Below, in pieces: positions 55,518 to 64,000 of a stretch of DNA of 64,000 nucleotides. How positions within the stretch are numbered: position 1 is the first letter of the stretch; each line of letters begins with the position of its first letter. The notes below the pieces were generated by a model, which was not told the origin of the DNA, made no database searches, and worked only from the letters and a program-made list of their open reading frames with translations. Position numbers and translations under genes: made by a program. The DNA is from Aestuariibaculum lutulentum (GTDB taxonomy: Bacteria > Bacteroidota > Bacteroidia > Flavobacteriales > Flavobacteriaceae), in contig NZ_CP136709.1 in the NCBI RefSeq assembly GCF_032926325.1, positions 533,501 to 597,500 of the forward strand. Direction: 5' to 3'.

Positions 55518-56711
55518 TTATCTGAAAACATATATCTTTTTATTATCCTCTACTTTAATGTTCACAGACATTTCCGCTTCGATAATTTTTAAGATACTTG
55601 TCATATTGCTGTACCTAGGAAGATCTCCTGTAAAGCTTAAGTTTTTTAAACTGTCGTTATCGTAGTAAACCTCAACATCGTACCACCTCGACACTTTATA
55701 TAAAAACTCTTCTAAGGTTACGTTATTAAATACGAAACGCCCTTCTTTCCAGGCAATGTATGGATACGCATCGACTTCCTGCTTTTTAATAGCATCGGTC
55801 TGCTTATTTAGAATCGATTGTTGATTAGGCAACAAATATTTTTTATCTCTAGAAATATTATCTGTAACCTCTACTTTACCTTCTACCAGAGTAGTCGTAA
55901 TAACACTATCATCTCTGTAGGCTGAAACGTTAAATTCAGTTCCTAAAACCTGAACTTCCTGATTTCCCGTCATTACTATAAAAGGCAACTCTTTATTAGG
56001 TGTTACATCAAAATAGGCCTCTCCTTTTAAAGCCACACGACGCTCGGTCCCAACAAAAGGAACCGTATAAGTTAATTCTGTATCTGAATTTAGCCACACC
56101 TTAGTTCCATCAGATAACACCAACTGGTATTCAGCACCTCTTGGTACTTTTAATGTATTTGTTTTTACTTTATTATCGCCTCGTCTTCTGGACTTAGCAT
56201 CTTTATATTGAAGTATACCCTTAACATTTTCTAAAGCAACTTCTCCCTCTTGAATTTGATTATCTTTTGATTGCTCCAAATCAATAACTTCTCCAGTAGA
56301 TAAAACAAGTTCTGCATGAGAGGTTCCAGGCGCGATACTAGAAGCTGCTATAGGTTTTAAACGGTCATTATTTGAATCTGTAAAAGTGAACACGGAAAAA
56401 CCAACAACCAAAACAGCCGCCACAGCAGACATCCACTTAATAGCTTTTAATCTTAAAACTTTACCTGGTTTTTCGGAAGCGATCTCCATGCGATCTAAAA
56501 AAGACGCCCACTCCTCCGTCGTGTCAATACTTTTTAATTTTTCCTGCCACTCATCAAAGGTATAGGCATTAAGAATATCTTCAGCAATTCCTTTATTTTC
56601 ATCTTGCTGCTCCCATTCGTATAACACCTCTTTTTGTTCATCGGTTAAAGAGTCTAAAACTTTACCCGCTAAAAGCTCCGAATATTCGAATTGTTTATTT
56701 ATTTCATCCAT
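55518..56711 (-). CDS. FecR family anti-sigma factor
   Basis: 397 aa from the ATG at 56711; a 12-residue extension upstream is unlikely. The N-terminal ~80 residues bind the sigma factor in the cytoplasm, a single membrane helix lies at ~93-110 (WMSAVAAVLVVGFSVF), and the periplasmic FecR domain carries LKVPRGAEYQLVLSDGTKVW, LNSDTELTYTVPF, EAYFDVTP and the C-terminal secretin-like (STN-binding) part. It relays the SusC STN signal to the ECF sigma factor. It is 87 bases downstream of the sigma gene. Confidence 0.96.
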   Translation of the reverse strand: MDEINKQFEYSELLAGKVLDSLTDEQKEVLYEWEQQDENKGIAEDILNAYTFDEWQEKLKSIDTTEEWASFLDRMEIASEKPGKVLRLKAIKWMSAVAAVLVVGFSVFTFTDSNNDRLKPIAASSIAPGTSHAELVLSTGEVIDLEQSKDNQIQEGEVALENVKGILQYKDAKSRRRGDNKVKTNTLKVPRGAEYQLVLSDGTKVWLNSDTELTYTVPFVGTERRVALKGEAYFDVTPNKELPFIVMTGNQEVQVLGTEFNVSAYRDDSVITTTLVEGKVEVTDNISRDKKYLLPNQQSILNKQTDAIKKQEVDAYPYIAWKEGRFVFNNVTLEEFLYKVSRWYDVEVYYDNDSLKNLSFTGDLPRYSNMTSILKIIEAEMSVNIKVEDNKKIYVFR

Positions 56712-56798
56712 ATCCTTATAATTACAACAAAGAATAACGCTGTACATTAATAAGGACGCAACATTTTAAGCAGAGAGTGACACTTTTGTTAAAAAAAA

Positions 56799-57356
56799 CT
56801 AAAAGAATTCTATAAAACTCCCTAAAATAAAAGCAACAAACTGAGAACCAAGCATCTGCCTCAACCTGTTATAAGCTCTTTTTTTCACAGTTTTAACAGA
56901 ATTTATAGTTATATCCAACTCATTTGCAATATCTTGGTTACGGTATCCTTCTAATGTTAATCTAACAACGCGTTCAGATTGAGGAGACAATTCTTTTATA
57001 GCTTCATGCAGAAGCTTATAAGTTTCTTCTCTTAAAATTTCGTTTAAAAATGATTTTTGAGCAATTGTTAGACCTTCATCCAGAGAAGTATTACTGATGT
57101 TTTTCTCTTTTCGTAACACACTTATACAAGCGTTTTTTACCAAAACATACAAATAAGCTTGCAGGGCCTTTTCACTGGCAAATTCTTCAGTATCCTTTTG
57201 CCAAAGTTTCACAAAAGCCTCTTGAGCAACATCCTTTCCCTTCTCCTCGCTCTTCAAAATACGAGAGGCCAACATATACATTGACGGAAAAAGACGCTCA
57301 AAAATAGCTTTGAACTCCTTACTGTTATACTGAATCGTTATACCTGAAACCCTCAT
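56799..57356 (-). CDS. ECF RNA polymerase sigma factor
   Basis: 185 aa. Region 2 (~22-85) contains LFPSMYMLASRILKSEEKGK, DVAQEAFVKLWQ and LYVLVKNACISVLRKEK; region 4 (~120-170) contains LSPQSERVVRLTLEGYRNQD, IANELDITINSVKTVKKRAY. It belongs to the FecI-like group that pairs with FecR proteins in Bacteroidota and should switch on the SusC operon when substrate is present. The C-terminal hydrophobic end (FVAFILGSFIEFF) is common in this group. A TAACTTTG box lies about 120 bases upstream. Confidence 0.95.
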   Translation of the reverse strand: MRVSGITIQYNSKEFKAIFERLFPSMYMLASRILKSEEKGKDVAQEAFVKLWQKDTEEFASEKALQAYLYVLVKNACISVLRKEKNISNTSLDEGLTIAQKSFLNEILREETYKLLHEAIKELSPQSERVVRLTLEGYRNQDIANELDITINSVKTVKKRAYNRLRQMLGSQFVAFILGSFIEFF

Positions 57357-57425
57357 TATTGTTCTTTTCCAACAATTTACACAGACTTAAACCACTCAAA
57401 AACAAAAACTTAACTTCATTCTTTG

Positions 57426-57449
57426 TTTTATTTATTTATTTATTTATTA
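57426..57449. repeat. TTTA microsatellite
   Basis: Five to six tandem TTTA units. The surrounding 399-base gap (57357-57755) between the divergent sigma factor and K+ channel genes is AT-rich; apart from the promoter box at 57478-57503 I see nothing else in it. Confidence 0.7.
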
Positions 57450-57477
57450 TCTCTATGTAAAATTATTGCAAGTTTAG

Positions 57478-57503
57478 CAAAGTTATATAGAATATCATGA
57501 CAA
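57478..57503 (-). promoter_or_regulatory. Putative promoter of the sigma-FecR operon
   Basis: Read on the - strand, TAACTTTG (57485-57478) matches the Bacteroidota -7 consensus TANNTTTG exactly, with TTG 15 bases upstream (57503-57501). It lies about 122 bases before the sigma factor start codon. The spacer is slightly short, hence the modest confidence. Confidence 0.45.
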
Positions 57504-57755
57504 TTTGTGAAGTTTATCTTAAAACTAAATCACTCAAAAACAACACTTTTAATCATTCCGAATAATCCTATTTAAACAAATAAAAAATCTTACAAAAACA
57601 AGTTTACAAAATATTAATATCCCAACAAAAATTTAAAAATGATTAAACTAAAACCTCCTGAATAAACCTCAAATTTCAATAAAATAATTTATTAAATTTA
57701 AAGTAATTATCATTTAACATACGTCAGTATTACTTCTAATTTAATTCATAAATCT

Positions 57756-58106
57756 ATGATAGCTTTCTTTGTAAATATATTTCGGTTAAGTAAAATTCTG
57801 TACAAAGGTGTAAAATACGACCACGAGTTTAGATTTTTACTTTTTACCATCCTCCTTCTACTAATTGGGGCCACACTTTTTTATAACCAGACGGAACACT
57901 GGAATATTTTAGATGCTTTATATTTTTCAGTCATGACTATGTCTACCGTTGGCTACGGCGACCTTACCCCAACAACAACTATGGGAAAAATTTTCACTAT
58001 GATTTATTCCTTTATGGCCATTGGCTCTTTTGTTGCTTTTACTGCTAAAATTGTAACCATTATGTTTTATAACAAACGTAAAAAAAAGGAGAAGGCTGCA
58101 CATTAA
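57756..58106 (+). CDS. Two-helix potassium channel
   Basis: 116 aa, a minimal K+ channel subunit. Two membrane helices (~27-44 and ~78-103) flank the pore helix and the selectivity filter TVGYGDL (64-70). The tail is short and basic (YNKRKKKEKAAH), with no RCK/TrkA-N regulatory domain, so gating is by other means. It conducts K+ across the inner membrane as a tetramer. It stands alone, divergent from the sigma factor gene. Confidence 0.95.
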   Translation: MIAFFVNIFRLSKILYKGVKYDHEFRFLLFTILLLLIGATLFYNQTEHWNILDALYFSVMTMSTVGYGDLTPTTTMGKIFTMIYSFMAIGSFVAFTAKIVTIMFYNKRKKKEKAAH

Positions 58107-58183
58107 CATTTTACAACGTTTTTTTTATTACCTTAGTAATAAACCATTTACAAAAACCAGAAACACTTTTAATTTTAAATCAT

Positions 58184-58990
58184 ATGAAAAGTCTTTACCA
58201 AATTTTAACTATTGCTGCATTTTCATTATGCTCACTAAACTTAATCGCTCAAGATGGCGATGGTGCTGACGCATTAGCAAAACAACTACAAAATCCTGTA
58301 GCTAATTTAATTAGCGTTCCTTTTCAGGCTAATTACGATTTAAATGTTGGTCCAAACGACGGAACAAAGTTTTTAACTAACGTACAACCAGTCATTCCTA
58401 TAAGCATAAGCGAAAACTGGAATTTAATTGGACGTGCCATTATCCCTATCATAAAGCAATGCGATGTTAATGGAAATAGCGGAAAACAAAGCGGCTTAGG
58501 TGATATGGTTGTTAGCGGCTTCTTTTCTCCAAAAGCACCAACAAAAGGCGGGCTTATCTGGGGTGTTGGCCCTGTAATTTTAGCTCCTACAGCAACTAAA
58601 GACGAATTGGGTTCTGAAAAATTTGGTTTAGGCCCGACTGCTGTAGCATTAAAACAAATAAATTCCGTTACTGTTGGATGTCTAATAAATCATATTTGGT
58701 CGGTTGCAGGAAAGGACGATCGCGCCGACGTTAATGCTACATTCTTTCAACCTTTTATTGCTAAAAACTTCTCCGGAGGATATGCTTTAACATTTAATAC
58801 TGAGTTAACACAAAACTGGGATTACGATTTAACTTCGGGAACATTTCATATAGTTGCTTCTAAAGTCGTTTCATTTGGTTCGCAAATGACACAAATATTT
58901 GCAGGACCAAGAATACACTACGGAAGTGGTAATGCCGCTGAATGGGGAATTCGCGCAGGAATCACTTTATTATTCCCTACAAAATCATAA
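58184..58990 (+). CDS. Outer-membrane transporter-like protein (Phenol_MetA_deg type)
   Basis: 268 aa with a signal peptide ending near LIAQ. The N-terminal DALAKQLQNPVANLISVPFQ, then NYDLNVGPNDG, VQPVIPISISENWNLIGRAI, LGDMVVSGFFSP, WGVGPVILAPTATKD and KFGLGPTAVAL are the repeated strand patterns of the neuromedin-U/MetA-type outer-membrane family. Substrate unknown; some members take up hydrophobic compounds. Its start lies 77 bases after the K+ channel stop; a bidirectional terminator follows. Confidence 0.85.
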   Translation: MKSLYQILTIAAFSLCSLNLIAQDGDGADALAKQLQNPVANLISVPFQANYDLNVGPNDGTKFLTNVQPVIPISISENWNLIGRAIIPIIKQCDVNGNSGKQSGLGDMVVSGFFSPKAPTKGGLIWGVGPVILAPTATKDELGSEKFGLGPTAVALKQINSVTVGCLINHIWSVAGKDDRADVNATFFQPFIAKNFSGGYALTFNTELTQNWDYDLTSGTFHIVASKVVSFGSQMTQIFAGPRIHYGSGNAAEWGIRAGITLLFPTKS

Positions 58991-59010
58991 ATAATAGACT
59001 TACACCTATA

Positions 59011-59044
59011 AAAAAAGCACCTGACAAAATCAGGTGCTTTTTTT
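59011..59044. terminator. Bidirectional Rho-independent terminator
   Basis: Stem AGCACCTGA/TCAGGTGCT (59016-59038) with an A run on the left and a T run on the right, between the + strand gene ending at 58990 and the - strand gene ending at 59066. Confidence 0.88.
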
Positions 59045-59065
59045 ATATTATAATTACCCAAAATA

Positions 59066-59623
59066 CTAAAACTTCTTTGAAACCCCTAATCCTAAATTAA
59101 TGGTATTATATGCATCCCATCTAAAATCATGACCTAGGGACACTTCAAATTCCCACTCCTTTGGCATCTCAATAGCATACTCAACTTCAGCTCGAATTAG
59201 AAATAAATTTTCACCCTTAGCAAACTCTTCTCCAACACCCAACAAGTAACTAAAATGCTCTCCCGGTTTATAAACCGCCATTAATGCCGGAGCAATCGGC
59301 TTTTCTCTTTCTAAAAATGCTGCTTCACCCTCCTCTGAAGACAGGTTTTTTTCAACAACAAAATTCTCTATGATAATATCGGTATGTAACCCTACAGCCC
59401 ATTTCTCATTCAACCAATAGTTATAGTAAAGTGTAAATGATGGCAATGCTTTCCATTCCTTTTTTCCTTCAGCATAGACACTTGGCACATGTGCATGTCC
59501 CAACAAAAAGCCAACCTGGTGTTTTAATGTTTCTTCTGATTCGCCTTCAAATGATTCCTCTTGAGCAAAAACACAAGTACACACGAAAAGGGCTAAGCTT
59601 AAAAAAAGTAATATTCTTTTCAT
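59066..59623 (-). CDS. Outer-membrane beta-barrel-like protein
   Basis: 185 aa with a signal peptide ending at VFAQ. Strand-like repeats (HQVGFLLGHAHVPSVYAEGK, PSFTLYYNYWLNEKWAVGLH, APALMAVYKPGEHFSYLLGV, LFLIRAEVEYAIEMPKEWEF, INLGLGVSKKF with a terminal aromatic) indicate a small barrel. The mature N terminus is very acidic (EESFEGESEETL). Ligand and function unknown. It is alone on the - strand between two unrelated genes. Confidence 0.75.
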   Translation of the reverse strand: MKRILLFLSLALFVCTCVFAQEESFEGESEETLKHQVGFLLGHAHVPSVYAEGKKEWKALPSFTLYYNYWLNEKWAVGLHTDIIIENFVVEKNLSSEEGEAAFLEREKPIAPALMAVYKPGEHFSYLLGVGEEFAKGENLFLIRAEVEYAIEMPKEWEFEVSLGHDFRWDAYNTINLGLGVSKKF

Positions 59624-59676
59624 ACTATTTCATTTTAAGTGGTTATACTTTTCAATAAAAAAAACAGAGCTATAAA

Positions 59677-60270
59677 CTACTTCTTATTAACAATATTTTC
59701 AATCCCCATACCTTTACCAAAACTATATAAACCAGACATGGCCTGCTTCATGCTTATCGGATAATAAGTTATTGATTCTTTAGGCACATACCTCACCTCT
59801 CCCGCATCAAGTCTTGGCGCATCAGGAATAAATAGTGTGATAAATTCATTAGTTCGTTCTGTTATAAAGGCAATATTATATCGATCCTTTTCTTCTTCTA
59901 AAATAATGGCCTCCCAAAATTCATTAATTACCGTTTCCTGATCACCAATCATCCGGTATTTTAAAATTTGAATTGACGGGAAATGCACAAAGAGTTTTTC
60001 TTCTATATTATTACTCCATTTACTAAAAACACCCCGCTGAATAAAATAGCCACTAATTAAACAGATTACAACAATAATTAACACGCATACAATTAAAACG
60101 GCGGCTCCGCCAAATACAGAATGTAAACCAAACGCTTCGGATATTTTAACTGCTATTGGTGTTAATAAGGCAATGGCTTTTGACCCTAAAAGAATAATAA
60201 ATAATACGGGAGTTAAGAAAAAAAGTCCTCCTACTATAAGCGAACTGGAAGGTGGTTTAAATTTTGCCAT
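59677..60270 (-). CDS. DUF502-like membrane protein
   Basis: 197 aa with two membrane helices (~11-36 and ~53-76) and a soluble C-terminal domain. GGLFFLTPVLFIILLG near the start and the C-terminal FITERTNEFITLFIPDAPRL, then VRYVPKESITYYPISMKQAM and GLYSFGKGM fit the DUF502 pattern, although the match is judged by eye. Family function is unknown. It is divergent from the small ribosomal gene at 60447. Confidence 0.7.
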   Translation of the reverse strand: MAKFKPPSSSLIVGGLFFLTPVLFIILLGSKAIALLTPIAVKISEAFGLHSVFGGAAVLIVCVLIIVVICLISGYFIQRGVFSKWSNNIEEKLFVHFPSIQILKYRMIGDQETVINEFWEAIILEEEKDRYNIAFITERTNEFITLFIPDAPRLDAGEVRYVPKESITYYPISMKQAMSGLYSFGKGMGIENIVNKK

Positions 60271-60446
60271 AAGATGTAACTCGACTAATGTATTAATTTA
60301 ATTTGCAACAGATTATCTGTATTAAATATACACATTATATAACATCTAATCACACACAAATAAAACTTTTATTACAACTGCATACAAATCTACTTTGGAA
60401 ATTAAGGTTAATTTTTGTATTATAAATTATCGAAAAAAATAATTTT

Positions 60447-60581
60447 ATGGGAAAAGGGGATAAAAAAACAAAACGTGGCAAAATTAACCGAGGTACTTTT
60501 GGAGCAAGACGCCCTCGAATAAAAAAGAAACCTTCGGTTGAGACTAAAATAGACATCAACAAAAAGGCGATTGCCAAATAA
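60447..60581 (+). CDS. 30S ribosomal protein bTHX
   Basis: A 44-aa ORF that is easy to miss. The protein begins MGKGDKKTKRGKINRGTFGA and continues with RRPR and a Lys-rich tail ending KKAIAK. MGKGDKK(S/T)xRGKI and the GxRRPR motif are the signature of the small Thx protein bound to the 30S head, widespread in Bacteroidota and Thermus. It is 43% basic residues or more by eye. It ends 6 bases before the stop codon of the convergent TPR gene. A - strand ORF overlapping it is a shadow. Confidence 0.92.
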   Translation: MGKGDKKTKRGKINRGTFGARRPRIKKKPSVETKIDINKKAIAK

Positions 60582-60587
60582 CATCTA

Positions 60588-61316
60588 TTAAACTTCTATT
60601 TCAGATAAAACTTTGGTGGCTTCACTCACCGTATTTCTATACATGCGTTTGTTGGGAGCTGTCATGTTCTGAGATTCGTTAACAATATCCTGAAGTATCT
60701 CTTTGGCTTCATCAGCCTTTTGACGTTCTATTAAAAGTTTAGCCAGTTGCAATCGTTCTTCATAAAACGAATATCGAATATCTATTTGTTTCAAGCTAGA
60801 TTCTGCTGCTTCAAAATTCCCCAATTTGTCCTGGGCCAAACCAAATACAAACTGTGCTCTCGATTTATCGAACTCATGCTTATCTTTTATCATTTCGGCG
60901 TAAGCTATAACTTTATGATAATCTTCAACTTTAAAATAAGCATCTATAAGTTTAGTAATGATATAAAAGTGATTTTGAGATTTATCTTTTAAAGCTTCTT
61001 CATATTGTGCTATGGCACTATAAAAATCTCTGTTTGCTAAATAAGCATCGGCAAGATTTACCCGATTCTGGTATGTTTCTGAAAAACGAAGCCGTTTCTC
61101 TAAATCTTTTACTTTTTTGGTTGGATTGATAATCGATACAATACCATCCTGAATTTTTTCTGCATCGCGTTTATTGTAAACCTGAGTAACTAAATAAATT
61201 ATTGAGCCAGCAACGGGTAAAAACAGGATAACAAATACCCAATAGTATGCGTTTCCATTTTTAAACAAATGATAAATACAATATGCCTGAAAGGCCAGAA
61301 TAAGATAGTATAACAT
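60588..61316 (-). CDS. Membrane-anchored TPR protein
   Basis: 242 aa from the ATG at 61316; a longer ORF would start at a TTG inside a terminator-like hairpin. Two membrane helices (~2-17 and ~24-46) resemble the PLDc_N type (FVILFLPVAGSIIYLV). The rest is tetratricopeptide repeats (for example NRVNLADAYLANRDFYSAIA, QYEEALKD, FVFGLAQDKLGNFEAAESSL). A scaffold role at the inner membrane is likely. It follows yaaA by a hairpin and overlaps no gene. Confidence 0.82.
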   Translation of the reverse strand: MLYYLILAFQAYCIYHLFKNGNAYYWVFVILFLPVAGSIIYLVTQVYNKRDAEKIQDGIVSIINPTKKVKDLEKRLRFSETYQNRVNLADAYLANRDFYSAIAQYEEALKDKSQNHFYIITKLIDAYFKVEDYHKVIAYAEMIKDKHEFDKSRAQFVFGLAQDKLGNFEAAESSLKQIDIRYSFYEERLQLAKLLIERQKADEAKEILQDIVNESQNMTAPNKRMYRNTVSEATKVLSEIEV

Positions 61317-61320
61317 TGAA

Positions 61321-61373
61321 ATAAAATAATAAAGAGGAAAATTAAGAATCGTTATCAACCTTAATTTTCCTCT
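61321..61373 (-). terminator. Terminator after yaaA
   Basis: A perfect 14-base stem AGAGGAAAATTAAG/CTTAATTTTCCTCT (61333-61373), followed on the - strand by TTTATTATTTTAT. It lies 51 bases past the yaaA stop and just before the TPR gene. Confidence 0.75.
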
Positions 61374-61423
61374 CTAAATTAAAAGATTATTTCAAAATAA
61401 AAAAGGGATTTCCTTACAATTGT

Positions 61424-62182
61424 TTATCTAATGAAAACCAAATCGGTATCGGTAGACATCGCTTCACTAAAACCGTAACCTTCGTAATTAAACCCTTTTA
61501 AATCGTCTACGGTTTGTGCATTGGTGTCAACTACATAACGCGCCATAAGTCCGCGAGCTTCCTTTGCAAAAAACGAAATGACTTTATATTCTCCGTTTTT
61601 TAAATCTTTGAAATTCGCAGTAATTACTGGCACTTTTAATGCTTTTTTATCGATAGCTTTAAAATATTCGTTGCTGGCAAGATTCAAGAACAACTCATCA
61701 TCTTTCAGTTCATCATTTAATGCTTTTGTAATATCCTTTTTCCAGAATTCGTAAAGGTTCTTTTTGGTTCCCACAGGAAATTTAGTTCCCATTTCTAAAC
61801 GATATGGCTGAATCAAGTCTAAAGGTTTTAACAAACCATATAATCCTGAAAGAATACGCACAGTATTTTGAAGACTTTCCAATTTATCCTCTTTTATACC
61901 ATAAGCATCTAAACCTTTGTACACATCACCATTAAAGGCATAAACTGCAGGCCTTGCATTATCGGTTGTAAACGGTAATTCCCATGCCTGATTTCGCTCA
62001 TAATTTAACTGCCCCAAAGCATCAGAAATACTCATAAGCTGAGACAGGCTTTTTGCCGATTTCTTCTTTAAAAGCTTATTGATACGCTCTGATTGATTTA
62101 AAAATTGAGCTTCTGAACTTTTTGTAGTGGGTAATTGACTTTCAAAATCAAGCGACTTGGCTGGAGATATGACTAATTTCAT
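61424..62182 (-). CDS. yaaA: Peroxide stress protein YaaA
   Basis: 252 aa, the normal length. The start MKLVISPAKSLDFES, the RPAVYAFNGDVYKGLDA block, ILSGLYGLLKPLDLIQPYRL and the C-terminal SFFAKEARGLMARYV motif are diagnostic of the YaaA (UPF0246) family. In E. coli YaaA limits intracellular iron during peroxide stress and so prevents DNA damage. It is cytoplasmic and monocistronic here, with its own terminator. Together with katG it gives this window two peroxide-defence genes, but they are far apart. Confidence 0.97.
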   Translation of the reverse strand: MKLVISPAKSLDFESQLPTTKSSEAQFLNQSERINKLLKKKSAKSLSQLMSISDALGQLNYERNQAWELPFTTDNARPAVYAFNGDVYKGLDAYGIKEDKLESLQNTVRILSGLYGLLKPLDLIQPYRLEMGTKFPVGTKKNLYEFWKKDITKALNDELKDDELFLNLASNEYFKAIDKKALKVPVITANFKDLKNGEYKVISFFAKEARGLMARYVVDTNAQTVDDLKGFNYEGYGFSEAMSTDTDLVFIR

Positions 62183-62308
62183 CAGTTTAAATCTATTATT
62201 ATGGATTTATAATTTCAATTCAAATTTACAACTACTGCTCTACTTTAAAAATAAGAAACAACAATTATTTATGATAGAACTATAAACAGATCTTATTGAT
62301 ATTAATTT

Positions 62309-63367
62309 TTAAACCTCTTCCGAACCTGTTTCTAAAGACTGATGCTTGGCATAGACGCGCCATTTCTCCATACAGTCTACCATATCTTGCGGAACAGGCG
62401 CTTCGAATCTTAAAAATTCACCCGTACGAGGATGTTCAAAGCCTAAAGTCTTTGCATGTAATGCCTGACGAGGCAACACTTTAAAACAGTTTTCAACAAA
62501 CTGTTTGTATTTTGTGAATGTAGTGCCTTTAAGTATTTTTTCACCTCCATAACGCTCGTCATTAAATAAGGTATGACCAATGTGCTTCATGTGCACTCGA
62601 ATTTGGTGTGTACGACCTGTTTCCAGTTTACAAGACACTACAGTAACATAACCTAAACGCTCTAATACTTTGTAATGCGTTACTGCAGGCTTTCCTTTAT
62701 CGGCTTCTTCATCTAAGAACACGGTGTTTTGTAATCGGTTTTTAGGATGACGACCTATATTCCCTTCCACGGTACCTTCCTCTTCTTCAATATTACCCCA
62801 GACAATAGCCACATACTCCCGCTCACTGGTTTTTTCAGCAAATTGAGCCGCCAAATGCGTCATAGCCTCTTCAGTTTTGGCTACTACAAGAAGTCCACTG
62901 GTGTCTTTATCAATACGGTGAACCAATCCCGGGCGATCGCTGGAATTGTTTGGCAGATTATCAAATCTGTAAATTAAAGCGTTAATAAGTGTTCCAGAGT
63001 AATTTCCGTGTCCCGGATGCACAACCATTCCGGCAGGTTTGTTAACCACCAGAACATCGTCATCTTCGTAAACCACATCTAAATCAATATCCTCTCCTAC
63101 CAATAAATTTTCGTAGGTTGGATGAGCAAACATAACGCGAATATTATCGCCGGGTTTCACTTTATAATTCGATTTTACAGCAACATCATTCACAAAAATA
63201 CCACCATCTTTCGCTGCATCCTGAATTTTATTTCTGGTTGTATTTTCAATAAAATTCATTAAATACTTATCGACACGAAGTGGCTTTTGTCCCTCCTTTA
63301 CCGTAAACGCAAAATGCTCGTACATTTCGCTTTCCTCATCAAAATTCTCTGGTGTATAATCTTGCAT
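62309..63367 (-). CDS. RluA family pseudouridine synthase (RluD-like)
   Basis: 352 aa. An S4 RNA-binding domain (~27-80, PLRVDKYLMNFI...) precedes the catalytic domain with the motif HRIDKDTSGLLVVAK (150-164), where D153 is the catalytic aspartate; GRTHQIRVHMKHIGHTLFND follows. It isomerises uridine in 23S rRNA helix 69 (RluD type) or other sites; the precise target is not certain from sequence. The upstream PASTA gene ends 3 bases before its start, so they form an operon on the - strand. Confidence 0.95.
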   Translation of the reverse strand: MQDYTPENFDEESEMYEHFAFTVKEGQKPLRVDKYLMNFIENTTRNKIQDAAKDGGIFVNDVAVKSNYKVKPGDNIRVMFAHPTYENLLVGEDIDLDVVYEDDDVLVVNKPAGMVVHPGHGNYSGTLINALIYRFDNLPNNSSDRPGLVHRIDKDTSGLLVVAKTEEAMTHLAAQFAEKTSEREYVAIVWGNIEEEEGTVEGNIGRHPKNRLQNTVFLDEEADKGKPAVTHYKVLERLGYVTVVSCKLETGRTHQIRVHMKHIGHTLFNDERYGGEKILKGTTFTKYKQFVENCFKVLPRQALHAKTLGFEHPRTGEFLRFEAPVPQDMVDCMEKWRVYAKHQSLETGSEEV

Positions 63368-63370
63368 AAT

Positions 63371-63925
63371 TTATGGTCTATTACCATTTCCTAAAACTAA
63401 ATCTATTGTAGATGTTTTAGGCAACTGATCTCCTGGGTTTAATACTTCTCCCTTATGTTGCATTTTTAAAACCACATCTTTGGCAATGTTATCAACATAA
63501 GTTAATTTACCGACTTTAAAACCTAAGGCTTCAAGCGTTGGTTTAGCTTGTCTGAATGTACGTTCGTTTAAATCAGGCACTGCAATTTTTCGGTAACCTG
63601 ATGGATTTAACGTGATATATATTTTTCTGTTTTCTTTAACTTTACTTCCTGCAGGCGGTTCCTGCTCGATAACTGAAAACTTTGGGTAATCTGGATTGTA
63701 ATTAGCCGAATCCTGAATTTGCATTACCAAATGATTATCGTTCAATTCCATTTCTGCAATACTAATCGACTTCCCTTTTAACTCAGGTACAGTTTCAAAT
63801 TCACCGTGATTAGTAGTGACATTTAACCATTTTAAAATAATATAAACCAATACAAAAACTGCTATAACAGCTATTAATATTTGTTTAAAAAATGCTTTAC
63901 TTGTTAGAAATTTAATGAGGCTCAT
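63371..63925 (-). CDS. PASTA-domain membrane protein
   Basis: 184 aa: a short cytoplasmic start, one membrane helix (~14-33), then two PASTA domains (~43-108 with VPELKGKSISIAEMEL, VIEQEPPAGSKV; ~112-182 with VPDLNERTFRQAKPTLEALG, LNPGDQL). PASTA units bind peptidoglycan fragments or muropeptides, so it is a periplasmic cell-wall sensor or scaffold. No kinase domain is attached. It is upstream of the pseudouridine synthase by 3 bases; this pair is a common neighbourhood in Flavobacteriia. No further gene is visible in the last 75 bases. Confidence 0.93.
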   Translation of the reverse strand: MSLIKFLTSKAFFKQILIAVIAVFVLVYIILKWLNVTTNHGEFETVPELKGKSISIAEMELNDNHLVMQIQDSANYNPDYPKFSVIEQEPPAGSKVKENRKIYITLNPSGYRKIAVPDLNERTFRQAKPTLEALGFKVGKLTYVDNIAKDVVLKMQHKGEVLNPGDQLPKTSTIDLVLGNGNRP

Positions 63926-64000
63926 TTGTAAAATTTTCGATTAGGCAAATATATAAAAACCGAACTGTTTTTTCTTTTGCAATTTATGTGATATTTTAGC

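Noticed and set aside
60350..60577. 75-aa ORF on the - strand
   Set aside because: It is the shadow of the bTHX gene on the + strand.

Overview
The window is low-GC DNA from a member of the Bacteroidota, most likely a marine Flavobacteriaceae. The evidence is a SusC/SusD pair driven by an ECF sigma/FecR switch, several sulfatases, TANNTTTG-like promoter boxes with poor Shine-Dalgarno signals, a bTHX ribosomal gene, and many short secreted proteins whose signal peptides end in AQ or SQ. I see no tRNA, rRNA, CRISPR array, transposase or integrase.

Layout. (1) 1-4.9 kb: three tandem secreted sulfatases (the first cut by the window edge), each ending in its own hairpin terminator. (2) 5.0-6.5 kb: a small HTH protein, a cluster of palindromic REP-like repeats, and a DUF6266 gene with direct repeats upstream. 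(3) 6.65-13.5 kb: unrelated genes, all on + (helicase-nuclease, lipoprotein, YjdF-type membrane protein, two small unknowns, GNAT). Most are separated by roughly 110-130-base imperfect inverted repeats with AAC...GTT ends, which resemble an integron gene-cassette array without an integrase. nhaA follows. (4) 14.9-20.6 kb: small secreted or membrane proteins. This part holds an overlapping pair of a leucine-rich-repeat protein with a Cys-containing C-terminal membrane anchor and a CPBP intramembrane protease, which looks like a protein-sorting pair. (5) 20.7-25.4 kb: a sulfatase lipoprotein, an EEP-family hydrolase and a beta-helix/PDZ lipoprotein, a likely polysaccharide-degradation unit. (6) 25.5-35.3 kb: accessory genes (alpha/beta hydrolase, DUF2200, HAD lipoprotein, APC permease, DHFR-like reductase, GNAT, AlkB, membrane proteins). 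(7) 35.3-37.6 kb: katG carrying a lipoprotein signal. (8) 37.9-57.4 kb, all on -: ECF sigma, FecR anti-sigma, SusC with an STN domain, SusD, two lipoproteins, two M16 peptidases and three tandem thioredoxin-fold proteins. I read this as an inducible import and peptide-processing locus. (9) 57.7-64 kb: K+ channel, outer-membrane proteins, DUF502-like protein, bTHX, TPR protein, yaaA, an RluA-family pseudouridine synthase and a PASTA protein.

The observations most worth a second look are the attC-like array with a helicase-nuclease inside it, the CPBP protease/C-terminal tag pair, the frame-split SusC leader at an A6 tract, the small membrane protein with a cytochrome-oxidase-like motif, and the SusCD/M16/thioredoxin locus. 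All family assignments come from reading motifs by eye; no database search was possible.
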